Of a DNA stretch of 64,000 nucleotides, positions 1-13,637 are shown one piece after another. The stretch lies in assembly GCA_022113835.1 (NCBI GenBank), contig JAILWY010000002.1, positions 9,278,501 to 9,342,500 on the forward strand, read 5' to 3'. Origin of the DNA: Atopsyche davidsoni. Lineage: Eukaryota > Arthropoda > Insecta > Trichoptera > Hydrobiosidae. Positions within the stretch are counted from its first letter, which is position 1, and the number at the start of each line of letters is the position of its first letter. The translations under genes were made by a program, and so were the position numbers. A model generated the notes under the pieces. It was given only the letters and a program-made list of their open reading frames with translations. It made no database searches and had not been told where the DNA came from.

Positions 1-2268
1 TCTGTTTAATTTCTTTTTTTATTTTGTTGATGTTTTTTATCCGCCTGAATTGTTTATTAATGAGGCGTTGCGTTTATTGACACTTCTGAATGAGAAGCAG
101 ATACTCCTCGGAACAGCTTTTATAGTCGTTGCAATAAAATGTCTGATTAATAAAAAAATATAATCTACGTGTCAAATTTACTTATTTGGCGATTAACTGT
201 ATTTAATTGGAAAATTATCCATTGGCAACTTAAAACATTACATATACTTATATTGGACGATATGAAATCATTAGAAACATAAAATATTGTGTAAATAAAT
301 AACTTTATTTTATTACATCCTTTATGTATAATAGTATTTTGTCCAAAAGTCTTTCGTTTTGTCAATTTTTATTAAATTAATATGCTCCTTGTTTCTAATG
401 TTCTTATTGAACCTTTTTTATTAAAATATTGAAAAAAAACTATCTAATACCAAAATTCAACTAAAACAAGACTATATATAAGATTATGGAACTGTTCCTT
501 TAAGGCGTCTTTGTTTTACAAGTTTATCAACAATTCATATAACACAATGTTTTTTTTAACGGTTGTAGTAAATTTACGAACTGTTAATCAAAGAAAAGTC
601 GCTTTTGAAAGCATGTCTACTATTATTAGCGAAATGCAAAATACAGATGCGAGCCTCCATGTCGCATTGCGGTGGCATCGAAGAATCTTAAGATAATTTA
701 TAGAAACAGCCTATTATCCTTTTGTCCATGAAATATCTGACCTTTTAAAACATGTAAATGTCCTTTGTATCTTGCTTAGACTTGTGATGTATCTTGCTGG
801 GAATCCAGGCTTCACTTTCCCATATTTTTTCTTACTAGGATTTTGTACACTTTTATTAAAAAATGCTTATTTGTAGTTTTTGAAAAACGCAGTATAAAAA
901 TGTACGTCAATCGCGTATGTGTCAACGTTTCTTGATATAAAACTTCCGAGTGTTAAAGACCTCGACTGTTTTAGAAAATCTACTCAAGTAGACCTTTTGA
1001 ACGCAGCAACATAAAAACGAGATCTTTATTCAACACTGAAAAGGAACCTACAAGTAACAAAAGTGCCATCAATTAACAAGAAAATAAAATCACAGTTACT
1101 CGGGGAGATTTTTTTATTAGCAGGTACGCTTATTTATTGACAGATAAAAAGTTTATTTACAAAGATAACCTAAAAACGCATCGCCATACAGCCACTTACT
1201 CGTGACTGATTTATGGCCGTAATGAAAAATTTAAAGACTATAGCCATAAAAGTCCTTTACTTAATACTATCAGATAGTTGTGTGGAAGCGGCGAATATTT
1301 AAATACGAAGTTTTAATGTCCCACGGCGGACAGCCCCTCCGCGCGGGGGGGGGTGCCGTTTTGCATTTTTCTCGATTTTCCCTTCACGCGATTGCCGTAC
1401 TTTTACAGTTTTTCAGGCGGGCGGCGATTTAATTTGAATTTGAGAAATGATTTCCTGCGCCCCGCGGCTCGATAAGGCGCACGACACTGCGGGATGCTTT
1501 TAATCGCGAAACGGACGCATCGACCCGGAAGGCGACACTTTTTAACGCCCGGACGGGGCTGACCTTTAGGGAGAAATAAAAATTTGGTAACGGTTTCAAA
1601 TTTTGGGGATCGTCGCTCAATTGCTTCGTATTATAATGGTGATGATCTTTTGGTACTATTTAAAAAAAATATATGTTGTGTGGACTAAAGATTTCTGCAT
1701 ATCTGGGGCTGGTTAGCGTAACCTCTCTTCAGTGGAGGTTGGCGACCATCTCACTGTGGATGTACTTATGCTGAGTCAGCGTTCATGGTTTTCTTAAAAA
1801 TAAAAGTGTAGCAGGTCCCCGGGTCCTTTTACACCTAATCTGGCCTAATGTATAATAATATTATACTTTTATTCTTCAAGAAGTGTGTTGCTAAAATTAT
1901 CAATAGCAATAACAAATGTTTTTGTGTTAGTATGCCGGTATTTATTTATATCACAAATAATAGACTTCCATAAATGAATACAATTTATCTATATATTAAT
2001 GCGAAGTTGGTATTACTGAACGTAAATGAGATTTTGATTTTGCGTATATCTTAGCAACTACTTAATATCTGTTAATTTTACAATATTTTTTTGGTTGTAA
2101 TATCCAACTTTGGTTTCTCTCGTTGATAATATTGTTTAAAGCTGTATATACAATTTAAAAAAAAAACATTCACTTATTATATTCAACCAAACCCAGACTG
2201 AATGAAAAAAGCATGGAAGGCGAACACAGAAAAATTATTGACCGAAAGGTCGTCTTTTAGAATATATT
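1..2268. other. Gene-free AT-rich flank
   Basis: No supportable gene. The stretch is mostly AT-rich low-complexity DNA with short chance frames. Positions about 1,320-1,620 are locally GC-rich and include a G-run near 1,346. The 61-66 residue frames here show no domain, signal peptide or splice context. A dispersed repeat core is listed separately at 1,734. Confidence 0.6.
1690..1800 (+). repeat. Dispersed repeat with GGAGGTTGGCGACCAT core
   Basis: The core GGAGGTTGGCGACCAT lies at 1,734-1,749. A near-identical core is at 24,366-24,381 and a shorter match (ATAGGAGGTT) at 27,072-27,081. The cores sit in similar context: a CTCT or CTCA stretch before and, in two copies, TCTCAC or TTCACC after. 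I recall this type of sequence from lepidopteran interspersed repeats but cannot name the family. The boundaries are approximate. Confidence 0.45.
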
Positions 2269-2356
2269 TGGCTAAAAACGTTGCGACACAACTGACAACC
2301 GAATAGTAACTAGTCAATAGAGTCCTCTTTTGAATTGTTTACTAAGAGTAAACCAT
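2269..2356 (+). mobile_element. Palindromic MITE, left-half remnant (copy A)
   Basis: It starts with GGCTAAAAACGTTGCGACAC, a decayed version of the family's terminal GGCTACACACGC-GCAACACAAC arm. An ACTGACAACCGAATAG segment and a centre resembling the TTTACTTAGG region follow. The right arm is missing or unrecognisable. It is closest to the copy at 7,881-8,043, with which it shares GCGACACAACTGACAACCGA. Confidence 0.6.
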
Positions 2357-2563
2357 GTAACCACTGGACTGGTGTCAAACATAATCAATTTATTCAATAT
2401 TTTAATGAAATATGGCAATTGACATTGATTGATTAATCGTGGTAATTTTACTCTGCTTTAGGAAGCTTTACTAATTTTCAAAAGCTTGTTTTATAGAATA
2501 AATTATTTTTTATTACAACAATTAAACACAATATTTTAAATAAAACACTCGTGAGATTTTTAC

Positions 2564-3490
2564 ACTTGTTAATTTTTGTTGGTGACCGGTTTCGAAAACA
2601 TTTCACGTCAGCATTATTAAACTAAGTCTAGTCTTGTTTATTATCACCAATAAAATAATTCGCATGTGGAAAAATCACTCAATAATTTTATTTAAAATAT
2701 TAAAATGAAATTCCACCAAGTTATTTCTGTCACAAATATTGATGACAGATATTGAACACATTTGAAACACATTGACACAAATTTTCAATAGATTAAAAGA
2801 TTAAAAAAATTTAAAAAAAATAAAACCAAAATTACAGTAGTAATTTGTATCATTGCACGCGAAGCCGGGTTAAAACAAACCTATTTTATTAGTACTCTCT
2901 AAATCTAAATAATAAATATTTTTAACAGAGAGTACTTGCTGGAATTCGATTTCCATATTTCAAATACTTGAGTAATTGGCGTGACGACAGTATCAAATAA
3001 TCAAAGAAATAATTATTTTATGGGAAAATACATATTAAAAGGATTTAAAAGATTAATTTAGTTTTATTTAAAAATCTGAGATTAATAAGATTTTCAATAA
3101 ATTAAAAGACTAAAATACTGCAATCGGCCATTTTTACTGAAACACCAATGACAGCGCATGACGTCACGCCTCAATATACAACTCAAATTGTAAACAAAGT
3201 TGAGATGAGGCGTGACGTCAAAGCGGACGCCATGACACCTGCGAGCTTTTATATAAAAAATATTATAAAAATGGCTTTAAACTTCGTTAAACTCTAGTTT
3301 ATTACCGTAATAAAGTTTTTTTCGTAAATAGTAAACGTGTACCCTCATTACGGAAGAGGATTTCAAAATCTTTCGTCATGCCAATTTTTCCACATGTTAA
3401 TTTTTATTGGTGACCGGTTTCGCCAACCCTTCACGTTGGCATTATAAAACTGACTACTCTCTTCAATTACTCTCTATCAAAAATATTGAT
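2564..3490. mobile_element. Composite inverted-repeat element (non-autonomous)
   Basis: A segment reading TTGGTGACCGGTTTCG is present at about 2,568-2,630 and again in the same orientation at about 3,394-3,456. The sequence just before it at 3,383 (TTTTTCCACATG) recurs inverted at about 2,662 (CATGTGGAAAAA). The inner 2,645-3,411 part is therefore bounded by inverted arms of roughly 30 bp. It contains a perfect hairpin (3,159-3,220) and an AGTACTCTCT/AGAGAGTACT pair near 2,892-2,935. No transposase is present. The outer limits and the family are uncertain. Confidence 0.55.
3159..3220. repeat. Perfect 15-bp inverted repeat with CRE-like TGACGTCA ends
   Basis: TGACGTCACGCCTCA at 3,159-3,173 is the exact reverse complement of 3,206-3,220, separated by 32 bases. 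Both tips contain the self-complementary TGACGTCA, the classical CREB/ATF site. It lies at the middle of the composite element, so a structural transposon origin is more likely than a selected regulatory site. Confidence 0.7.
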
Positions 3491-3514
3491 TACAAAAAAG
3501 CAAAAATAAGGCAA

Positions 3515-3830
3515 AAGGGGCGCTGTTGGTATGGCAGTTCGGCTGCCGGTCGTGTTGCTGGGCGTGTGGGCCGCTTCGGGGCACGGGGCTCGCAGTGTTT
3601 CACGCGGTGAGGGTCGCCGGCGATGTCAAGTGCCGCGTGGCGCGATTGGCCGGTGTTTTGACGGAGAGTGACGGACGGGCTGCTGGGATTGGCATCGCGC
3701 CGGGCAGATTGATGGCGGCCGCGATACCATCGCCGGCGGTACCTGCCGGCCTCCCATAAATTACGCTTCGGGCCCGCAGATGGGACGCGACCCGTTTTTT
3801 GTGACCCCCGCCCGGTTTTTGCGGCCCTAT
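3515..3830. other. Isolated GC/CpG-rich block
   Basis: A sharp GC-rich, CpG-rich patch in AT-rich surroundings. Overlapping frames are open on both strands (for example 3,526-3,759 plus and 3,490-3,834 minus), as expected from stop-poor GC-rich DNA. No motif or splice structure supports coding. It could be a regulatory island or part of an unrecognised repeat. Confidence 0.4.
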
Positions 3831-6223
3831 TCATTTCACGGTGTAATTTTTGAGCGATTCGAATGACAAAGTTGAAGTATTTTATTTTAAATAGGCGACT
3901 TTTTGGAATGAGGGTTGTATTTCGACAAAAAATGCTGATATCGATCTGCTAGAATTTTTTTGGCGTTCTTGAAATTAGTTTTGCATATATTCGACAACTG
4001 TTTCCAATAATTCACTAAATAAATATAACGAATCGTTGAGTTGTTTTATTTTTCTTATCGTTTAACATTCTAAACAAAAATGAATTCATAAATAAAAAAT
4101 AAAGATTTTTTTTCGGATTAGTAGTTGTTTCTCAATCACCAAAATGTACATTTGTATTGGTTGGTACATTTTTCAGTGGTTTTTGATATTTTAAGTTTGC
4201 ATAATCAAATAATATTTTAGGTACTAGATTTAAATATTTACATTTATGAGTAATTTAAAAATGAATACAAAGAATGATACTTACATTAAATGTTTATTAA
4301 TTAATATGTACATATTGGTATCTATCTACCCACTTGTCTGTTTATTTTATATTTAGTTATGTAGTTATCATTGATCAGCTTGACCTGGGGCAGGAGTCAC
4401 GGCACGCCACCAGTAGTGGCGGTCATACGAATAAACTTCGCAGGAAATCGCTTTAAGCGGTTTATGATTTGAGATTCATCCAGTCGGAACTTCTATTCTG
4501 TACATGTGGACTCAAAAAATCAAGATTATTTGCGATAACCTGTGGCTCGGTGCGGGGATTCCCGCCAGCCAATGGGGGGCCCCCGCGCCGGAGGCTGGGC
4601 GTGGTCTCCCCGGGGGGGCCAATGGGCGCAGCGGCCATGTTGGCCGGTAGGCGGGTCTGGAGGAAAGTCCTCCCATTCGGATGTGTTCATCTCGTTCGCA
4701 CGCACGCCCACCCGGCGTGGGAAGCTGGCGCCGTCTCCCTCGCACTCCTGCGTGCACACATGCGTGGTAGTTTGGGCGGGAAACTTGAAACTTATTTTTT
4801 TAAATATAATTGTCATTGGGTCCACGGGTGATGGTGATGATGATTTTGTAGAAATATTTCGTGCAAATAGGTTTTACACTTCTTTAGTACTGCACGAAGT
4901 GATGTGTAACTGTAATGTGTATGAAAACAAAAAAATAGTTAATACCCTAATATAAAACATATTCTAAAGATCTAAAACATATAATCATCGGTCGTGATAC
5001 TAAAAAAATAATTATATATGCTAGTAAAGTGAGAAACGTTCAATGAAATGCAATTTTTAATATGGTCTCTATGGTACACATAAAACGTATTTTAAGTCAT
5101 TATTTATGTATTACAAGCCTGTTTGAATATTTGCAATTAAACATTGAAAATGCACTTAATTAAAAAAAATATGTTTTAATTAATCTTAAGGAAGTACAAA
5201 TAGTAGTCATATTATAATAACTTGCATACTGGCAGTTAAATTTAGAGATTAAGTGTAAAATGGTCCTCCTTTTTTTCAAAGTGTATTACAGATGATAATA
5301 TCATAAAAAGACGTTTAACTGAATTTAATTACAATATTTTCGGACTAATAATTAAAACAACAATAATAAGAATACATTAAAAATATTTGGAATTTATTCA
5401 TTCTTATTTTTGATATTTCTCATTTGCGTTTATCTTTTCGTTCGTAAACACATAATTTCATAGATACAATAATTTATTTTTTAAATACTTTTCCCAAAGC
5501 ATTTATCATGTAATTCACTTTACTTCTGAGCCTCTACAAATTGTCTTCTACAAATTGAGCCTGTACAAATTGAACCTCTACAACATATAATAGACATGCT
5601 AGTTGTAAGCACTTATTCCGTCACAAGTACATTTTTACCTGTTATTTTGCCATATGATAATTTCAAAACCTGAGCAAGCTTTTTCTATTCAATTAAAATA
5701 GTAATTGATCACTTAAATTAATTATTGAATAAAATAACAAGTGATTCAATCGTTTCCTTGACTGCATATGTATTTAATTATTTCTTGTGTATATATTTAT
5801 ATTTGTTTTAAGAAATGCTTTATTGCTCGTGATGTGTGATGCTATCTGTTATGTTTTAGTTAAATGAATGATCTATTATCTCACTTATTAATAACTTATC
5901 CGCGTTATAATTTTTACAAAAGTTATGCATGAAACATAAATATAATAAAGATGTTTAAATAAAAAAATATTTGAAAGGCGAGTTGAACGCACCGGGGTGA
6001 ATGAATGAACAGAGGTGCTTCCACTTCCGGTCGTTATCACGGGCGCTTCCGGGGCGCTGTCGCCTCACGGCTTATCACGCGTGACGCCCGCCTTATCACG
6101 CCGAGGTCCCGACCGCAGCCGCTGTCGCCTGCGAGTCTACGAGCTTTCATTCAAGCTTTTGGGAGATAAACTGCAGCTCGATAAACCTTAACATAGCACG
6201 ATATGTTATTCAATATCACGTTG
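3831..6223. other. Gene-free stretch with a GC block at about 4,390-4,790
   Basis: Mostly AT-rich with no recognisable gene. Positions about 4,540-4,790 are GC-rich with G/C runs (GGGGGGCCCCCGC near 4,575 and CCCCGGGGGGG near 4,610). Several overlapping 81-137 residue frames there are mutual shadows without conserved motifs. Positions 5,980-6,130 are another short CpG-rich patch. Confidence 0.5.
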
Positions 6224-6318
6224 TTATGGTTTTGCCTAAGTAAATAACGCAAAAGATGACGCTATTGGGTAATTGCAAATCGGTTGCAAGTTGTGTTGCT
6301 ACGTGTGTAGCCGGCTTA
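6224..6318 (+). mobile_element. Palindromic MITE, right-half copy (copy B)
   Basis: It contains the family centre (GGTTTTGCCTAAGTAAATAA then CGCAAAAGA) followed by a very well preserved right arm: GCTATTG..TAATTGCAAATCGGTTGCAAG..TGTTGCTACGTGTGTAGCC. The reverse complement of this arm matches the left arm at 37,332 almost base for base. The expected left arm (about 6,160-6,220) is absent, so this is a half-element. Confidence 0.75.
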
Positions 6319-7880
6319 AGTACGACCGTTGGTTACCTGTTACATCGCATCATTTTGCTTGTGTTTCAATGCTCATGAGGTCCAAATAATAAAATATTCA
6401 GAGAAATCGTTCTATGATGATGATAATCGTTCTATCATAATCAACAGACGCGGCTTAATATCCACCAAAACCTGCGAGCAGGTTTTAACAAACCATAATT
6501 TAATGACGTCAAAGGTATTTTTATATTTTGTGGTTTTGCAAATGCGCTGTGACGTCACTAAATCAGATTTTGCTTAAAGTTGTTTCAGTAAACGTCACCG
6601 CATAAGACACTATATTATTTTGAAATATTTCAAAATTTGTTTATAATGTATTTAGCTCTTAACTGACGGGCTTTATAATTTATGTACATGGATATTATGT
6701 CTCTGAAAACATAACCTCAAAGCATAAAATAAACCACAGCCTATCATTTGCCAGGGAAATCCTCAATAGCCTGCGGTGTGACGAGCTCCAAGCCACCAGG
6801 ATCTGTCTTGCAGTTATTCAATTTTACGTCCTCTTTATGCTAGCGAGTTACACTCGTCACGTGTCCTTGGCACGTGCAGACTTCAACCACGGGAGTTATG
6901 TTCGGCGTAACTCACCGCTAAACGGTATCATTGTTATGCCCGGCTTATCAACTGAAATGAAATACAACCTCCAGGTTAGATAGTTTATGTACCGCAGATA
7001 AACATGTCTCGTTATTGTCAATCGATGCATTAAAAAATAAACTGCTAAAGTCTGCCTTCGCACCAGCGTCAGCAGTGATAGGCGGACTTTGTCATTGCAG
7101 CGTGAGTAATGAAGTTTTGTTGGAGGTGCAGCGAAACTCTGCTCCGCAGTTTTGCAACAATACTCTGATAATTCACATTGTCATACACTGAACGTAACGA
7201 TGAAAAATATGACTTTTGATTGAATTACTAATGTAAATTGGCTCGATAGTCAGAAATATCGACGCTTGCGATGTCCATCCAAACAGGTGGACCGATGCAA
7301 TGGACCGGTGTTTGGTTGTTTCGGTTTGTTGAAGATAATATTAACGCCGTAGCGCGTGTTGGTTCATCTGATTAAAATCTAGCTTTATATGGAATAAAAA
7401 TATAACTATTAATTATTCTCTTTAATGTAGGTGTGAAACCGTACGTAAATTGCAACGATGATATGATGCCACGTGCATCAAGTGGAAGTAATTCAGAATC
7501 GCGTGGAACTTTTTTCAACACAGTAAGTAATAACAAAGATTTATTATGAATCGTAAATTAAACGTGTAATGCTGTAACTGGTGTAATAAAAATATGATTA
7601 GAATAAGTGTGCGTATATGTGACGACAAATCAAACGCGAGCCCGCGGCTGGCGGCGTGTCCGAGTCTGGGGGTGAGTTAATTAGCTCGGCGTACCTGGCC
7701 GCTTCTGTTTCTGAATGCGAAACGACATGACAGCCATTAGTACTTTGTGACAAGTATCGCTGTCAAAATAACCTCCAAAATGAATTAAATTATCAACGTC
7801 GCTCGGTACGAGCCCGCCGCAGGTGTCGAAGGACCTCCGCGGCCATCATTCCGCGCCCGGTCGGTGTTTGCCCACCAAAG
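6319..7880. other. Gene-free stretch
   Basis: No gene recognised. The frame at 6,329-6,577 (82 residues) shows no motif and lies next to a MITE end. The DNA has moderate complexity and little repeat content. Conserved non-coding DNA is possible but cannot be judged without alignment. Confidence 0.45.
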
Positions 7881-8043
7881 CGCACTACACCCGCTGCGAC
7901 ACAACTGACAACCGAACGATAACCTGCCAATAGCATCCTCTTTCCGATATTTACTCGGGATTTTAAAAAAATACGCAAAATTAAGGGACGCTATTGGTTA
8001 ATTGCAAATCGGTGGCAGGTTGAGTCGCTGCGGGTGTAGCCGG
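7881..8043. mobile_element. Palindromic MITE, full-length (copy C, about 163 bp)
   Basis: Both arms are present. The left runs from CGCACTACACCCGCTGCGAC through ACAACCGA to CCAATAGC. The right runs from GACGCTATTGGTTAATTGC through AAATCGGTGGCAGG to GCGGGTGTAGCCGG. The arms are inverted copies of each other of about 55 bp, around a short AT-rich centre. No coding capacity. The right end is followed by CTCA. Confidence 0.8.
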
Positions 8044-10567
8044 CTCAAATGAGTCGTGCGCGCAGGAGAGGTGCTGCCGAGAGTTTGTACACCTTATCAC
8101 GAGCCACTCTGGAACATATGTCACCATTTTATTATATTTGTCGAGCAAACAGAGAGCGCCCGCCCGAGGAAGGCGGCGCGCCCGCCCGGCGCACAGTGCT
8201 CCGCGCGGACGCGCCGCCCCGCAAACCGAAAAACAAAACTGCCGACATTAAAGACAGTATTTTATTTTAGAGCCGAAAGGGTCTCGGGAGAGAAGCGAGA
8301 GGAATCCCGCGAGCCTCGGAAGGTTCGAGAATGAGCCCGCGCGGCCGGCCGGGAATTTGCATCCGCGCGTTGTCGTTTTGCAGTCTGTAATATCACTATT
8401 TAGGTATGGATTGATAAATTGCTTCCCAGTCGCTGTATTCTCTCATAAATCTTCGGGGTCTGTGGGAAAAGAGCTGACGGACGTCATTGGATCTTCGCTG
8501 TTTAGAATTTGTACAAATGATAGATCGATCCACCGCAGTATTCCTCTTCCTGCTAGTTGATGTGCTGTACCCACCTACTCGACTAAAATGAGATTCTATT
8601 ATGCGAGTAAATTCATTTTACTGAACACACGGTATAAATGTATAGTAATGAAGTTTAATCTAAGTGGAGCATTTTTAAATCCAATTGAAATCATGTCAGA
8701 GAACTGAATGCCTTCCCAAGCAATAAGATTGCAGGTACTCCACCTAACAGATAGGCATATCGACTCAACGAACCTGGATGTTACTTATATACTGTCGGTA
8801 GTAAATAATTCACGCATAGTTACCTGAACGTAAGTGGCTTGTGATGTATTTTTTTGTGTTATAATTACGGATACGCACTCGGTATCGTACATTTATATTT
8901 AAAGTGCATGAAAAATAGTTCGGAAAGCTATCAAAGCTATCGCAAAGCATGCGATGTCATATTCCGAAGCAAAATATTTTAGATAAACGTTACACGCAAA
9001 CCACGGAAAGGCCATAAATCAACCCTTTGCTAATTGAAGAATACACAATACTTCAGTGCAACAATTCGTCAGTTTTTCAAGCCCGATCTGTAATTGCCGC
9101 GCGTCATCGGGGCGACTCGACTATCGGGAGGAATGCGGTTCGCTTCCCGTTGGCGTCCTTTCGTGTCGCCGCCGCGCTGCAGTGTTTTATAATATTTTTA
9201 AACGCTGGAATTTCTAATAAGACACATGTCTGTCGCTGATAAAACCATCAAACTGGAAAAAAACTTGTCACGGGATGTCACTCACTGGGCAGATAAACAA
9301 AACCCAGCTTGTCCGTGTCCACTCACACAGCGACCGAGGTGTACTCGCCGCGCACCCACATAATCTACTCTAGGACTTATAATGTTTACAGTTGTTCTTG
9401 CACGTGAGTTGGTCGTGTTATGATTACTTCATACAGAGTAGCCAAAATTAATCGATTCATTTATAAGTCGAAAAAGCTCTCAAATAAATCTACGATAGCT
9501 GTTACAATTAACAAGCTACATCACACTGGATGAATTTTTGTAGATTTTCAGGTACAGGATTCGTGATTGGGTCTGTAATTACAGACCGTAAAAAATTATA
9601 AAAAATAAAATCGTTTTTTAAAGCTCAAATATATAAAACAGTTTATATATCTAGCATCTCTGAATTTTCTCTACGCTTTAATTTATTGATAAATATTGTT
9701 TTTTCACAGCTCTTTAACCACTGTGCATTTCTAGAACAATACGCCATAAGTTGTGGAGGCACACCTCTCCGTACACACACCTGTGTCGCACTGCACAGTG
9801 AGTTAGTGACAATGTACACACTTATCTCAGTGCATTAATTTCCATTCTGCTACTTTTCCCCAAACACTAGAGACGAGCACTCCGTTGTTGCTTTGCGTTA
9901 CCATGTCAGAGGCAAACGGTGAAAATTTATTAGCTGAAAATGAGATACCTTAAAAATAATTATATAATTAAATTAATAAACACAGATTAGTGATATCGTC
10001 TGAGATTTGATCAAATCAGGGATAATTTAGTAGTAATACTAAAGTTTTAAACGTTTGTTCAAATTATACATGTTTTCAGCATCAATAACAGTCTCCAAGG
10101 CTTTAATTGTATTCTAGAGACGATATCGTACTTTGTAGGTGCCCTGAGTTTGGTGTAGGATTGGAACCAATACTGAGGACCAGCTCGAAGAAATGCTTCT
10201 TTGGATTATTTTTCACGCGCAGCTGTCTTTATTGCTAAACAATTAAATTATTTTATCGGACACCTATTTTTTATGGTTTTGTTAATTAATAGTCTACGCG
10301 AGTCACCACTGTAATTCACACGACATTATTTTCAGGTGAACATTAGATATCCGTCTGAGTGGGTAGCTGTGCGGATAGTTGCTATGCTATTTTTTTGTTT
10401 GCTAATACATTAATATTCGGATATGTCAACCTAATGGTTGATCAGATATAAATAATATATTCCCGGGGTAAACACAAAATAAATAATTTAGCAAATATTC
10501 CAAAAGAGTCCACTCTGGTAGATCAAATAAAAGTCAGTTCATTTACCCAGTGCATCATGGCCAAATG

Positions 10568-10570
<3 letters not shown>
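8044..10570. other. Gene-free stretch with CpG-rich DNA at about 8,150-8,370
   Basis: CpG-rich sequence follows the MITE (8,150-8,370), including a GCGCGGCCGGCC run near 8,340. Frames of 62-92 residues here overlap each other and have no motif. From about 8,600 onward the DNA is AT-rich with nothing recognisable. Confidence 0.45.
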
Positions 10571-10654
<84 letters not shown>

Positions 10655-10678
10655 CCCACACACACACCCAAACTGAAA
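10571..10678. repeat. Compound microsatellite (CA)15(TA)25
   Basis: Perfect CA dinucleotides at 10,571-10,600 pass directly into TA dinucleotides at 10,601-10,650. An interrupted CACACA tail continues to about 10,678. A second CA-to-TA compound tract in the same orientation lies at 26,994-27,046. Confidence 0.95.
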
Positions 10679-13637
10679 CTACAGTTATATCGATCGTTTG
10701 TCATTTTACTATAAAATGAAGCTCTCCTCTACGTTTAAGAAAAGTACACTGAGTAAATAATGTATTAAAATTTATCTATATAAATATCAATAAAAATATA
10801 TAAAGGTAATAGTAATTTTAATATTTAACTTTCAGTTAAAATAATTTATTTTGATATTAATTATGTTAAATTTAGCATTGCAAATCAAGCTTATAATAAT
10901 TAATATATCATTTCTTTATCGGTAAAAAGTATACACGGTAGTTATTCAATAAATAAATATAGTAAACAAAATATATAACCCCGGTTGTAAAAAAAATATT
11001 ATTTAAATGTAATAATTATAATATTCAAAGACAAAAATACTTCAAGTTGTATTATTTTAAATTTGCTTCCCGAGTGTATCCTTATAACACTTATGAGTGG
11101 ATTTTAATTTAATTTTTGAAAATTGTGTATTTTGAAATCTCTATCTCTAACGTGTGTATCTATACACATTTTTTGTGCTTTTTATTAATTATTCTTCGCT
11201 TAATTCACACAAAATCAAAGTATTCATAGTTAATGAGTTATAAGTGTTATAAGTGACTTAAGCGATTAATTTGATAAATTTTTTATTTAGTACAAAAAAT
11301 ATATGATAATTACACACCGCTGCTAATTACAAGTAATTGGATAGTTTTTTTGAACTTGGGTATTTATTAAAATATTTTACAGATTAAATAAGTCTCTGAA
11401 TGATAGATCATAATCAACAGATATGTATTTTTAAACCTAATTTTCGATCGTTTCTTGCAAATCGGACATTCGCGATCACTCAAACGGAATATTTCCATTA
11501 GCATTTCAATGATTCTCCGCAGTTTAAAAATAAAGCAAAGGAGGCCTATTGCAATCGTAACCGGAATGCCCACGAGGAGATTGAGTCGCGGGGCGCTCCC
11601 GGGAGCAGCCGGGGCTTCAGGGCCAGAACCCGTTCATTAATCTAAATGAGAGGAGCTTTAAGTCGGAGTGACGTCTGCGAGGACCAGCGCCCTGTAATCT
11701 CCATAAAGCAGGCCGAGGGCCGAAGGCTTCGCCGCGGCAGGCCAGGACGCCCAGGTCCCTGGTCTCTCGTGTCCCCGTCACGTGATGGAATTACCTGCGA
11801 AGTTATGTGATTGAATTTTGTCGTTTTGTGAAATAATGCCCTTTCAGGAGGTGGGAATTTACGCTCCGGACGTGTATGATGGAGGGAGAATTCCACTTAC
11901 AAGGACATCACTTGCGTTTAAATGCAACGCAAGCCATGTAATATAACTTACAAAATGTGAAGTTATAAGCACTTTTATTGTCATGCGTGTGTAAATGAAG
12001 CATAAATATTATTGCCAATGCAATTCTGGTACGATGAAGATATTTCAAAATATTAGCATTCACAATATGTTGAGTTACTGTTTTGATAATTGCAGTTTCT
12101 CGAATTAGTGTATGATAATATTTTTTTACAAAAAAATACGGTGTTCTTATAGTTTACTGAACTGAACAAATAACATCAACTTTTGTAAAACTTTTCTCGA
12201 TTATGTCGATTATCTGCTTATAAGGTGTCCAACAAAATAGATACATATATAATATATCTATATATTTACACGCAGAAATGCAATGAAGTAGAGTATATTG
12301 TATAAATAATACTCTATTCGTCATGGTCGTGATACTTAATTTTATTTTAGTACTTGTCATTGTTTTCTCGGAGTTCTGAATTTTTTGACATTTTGACATA
12401 ACACGAGTTGAATCACACATTCTTAGTCAGCTTTTCACAATCATTCTTCATCGTACCGTCTAACCCACCGGGTAACCGCGGCCTAATTGGCGTGTGACTT
12501 ATGACCCTGTCCACCAACATCGTGCAGTAACCTTACTGAAGAAAAGCTCTGACTCGTAATGGCGTGCCGTATGCTTTCAGGCTAGCCTAACCTGAAGTAA
12601 AAATAATTTCATGTTACCGTTGAATTTGTATCTGCGTGCGATGATGAAAACTTTTTTAACTATTGATCTGACGTTTCGGCTACTAAAGCAGTCACCATTT
12701 CTTGACAGTGAGGCTAGTGCCTGAGTCAAAACGTAGGGTCAGTAACGAAAATTGAACGCGGTTTAGCATACAATAAATGTACACGTAATACGTGAAAGAA
12801 ATACAATGAAAAAACACAGCGTATGATGCAAATTTCTGTGTTGTATACAACACGATAAATATCAGACTCTAAGGTTTATTTATTATTCAAATATAAAAAA
12901 GTGTGCTATATAGGTCTTTACTTTAAATTGCCTAAAATTTAAAAAAAGCTCTTACCACTTATGCAGAAATACTTCATGATAAACGTTGTGATATTATTGT
13001 AGCAAAAATAATTTTTTTTTTAAAATAAGGTAGATATTATAAAAATTCGATGACAATTGCGTCCTGAAATTATTATATTAATTGCTAATAGATGCCAAAT
13101 TGGCAGGGTGAGTTGGCGTTGTTGCGACGCGCCCGGGCGGGGAGCGTCGTGTGACGCCCCTGCTGGCCGGTCTACTGCGGTGAGAAAAAAAGTCCCTCGG
13201 ATGTGTCGCGTTGGAATAAATAACGCCAAAGCATCCTTTCTCTTGTCATCTCCGCTAATTACTTGAGGCGATATATGCCCGTGCGCCGTCAGGCGGTAAT
13301 GGCCGACCAGCCCGGCTGCCACCGCAAAATGGGCGGTCAGTTGCAATGCGTGTGCCTGCCCGCGCGCCAGGCACGCGGAGAATAAATTAAAAATGGGTCA
13401 CTTTGCACGAATATTTGTAAGCTGAAGAGTGAAACGAATCCTTCAAACACTCTCTGAGGATTCCGCTCGTATATAAGCACCGGTATCTAAATCTCACATT
13501 GGACTAAATTGGTCAAATTTCCATAGCGGCTAATGGCGGTTTCGAAATTTGCATACTGATGTTGTATCGAAAATTGATTCAAATGATGTTATATTATTTG
13601 AATTATTTATTTGCCTACCCCAAAATAATAGATGCAC
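10679..13637. other. Gene-free, mostly AT-rich stretch
   Basis: No gene recognised. Small GC-richer patches lie at about 11,570-11,790 and 13,100-13,380. A CTGACGTTTCGGCTACTAAAG-type stretch at about 12,670-12,700 resembles the ends of some insect retroelements but is too short to assign. Confidence 0.45.
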
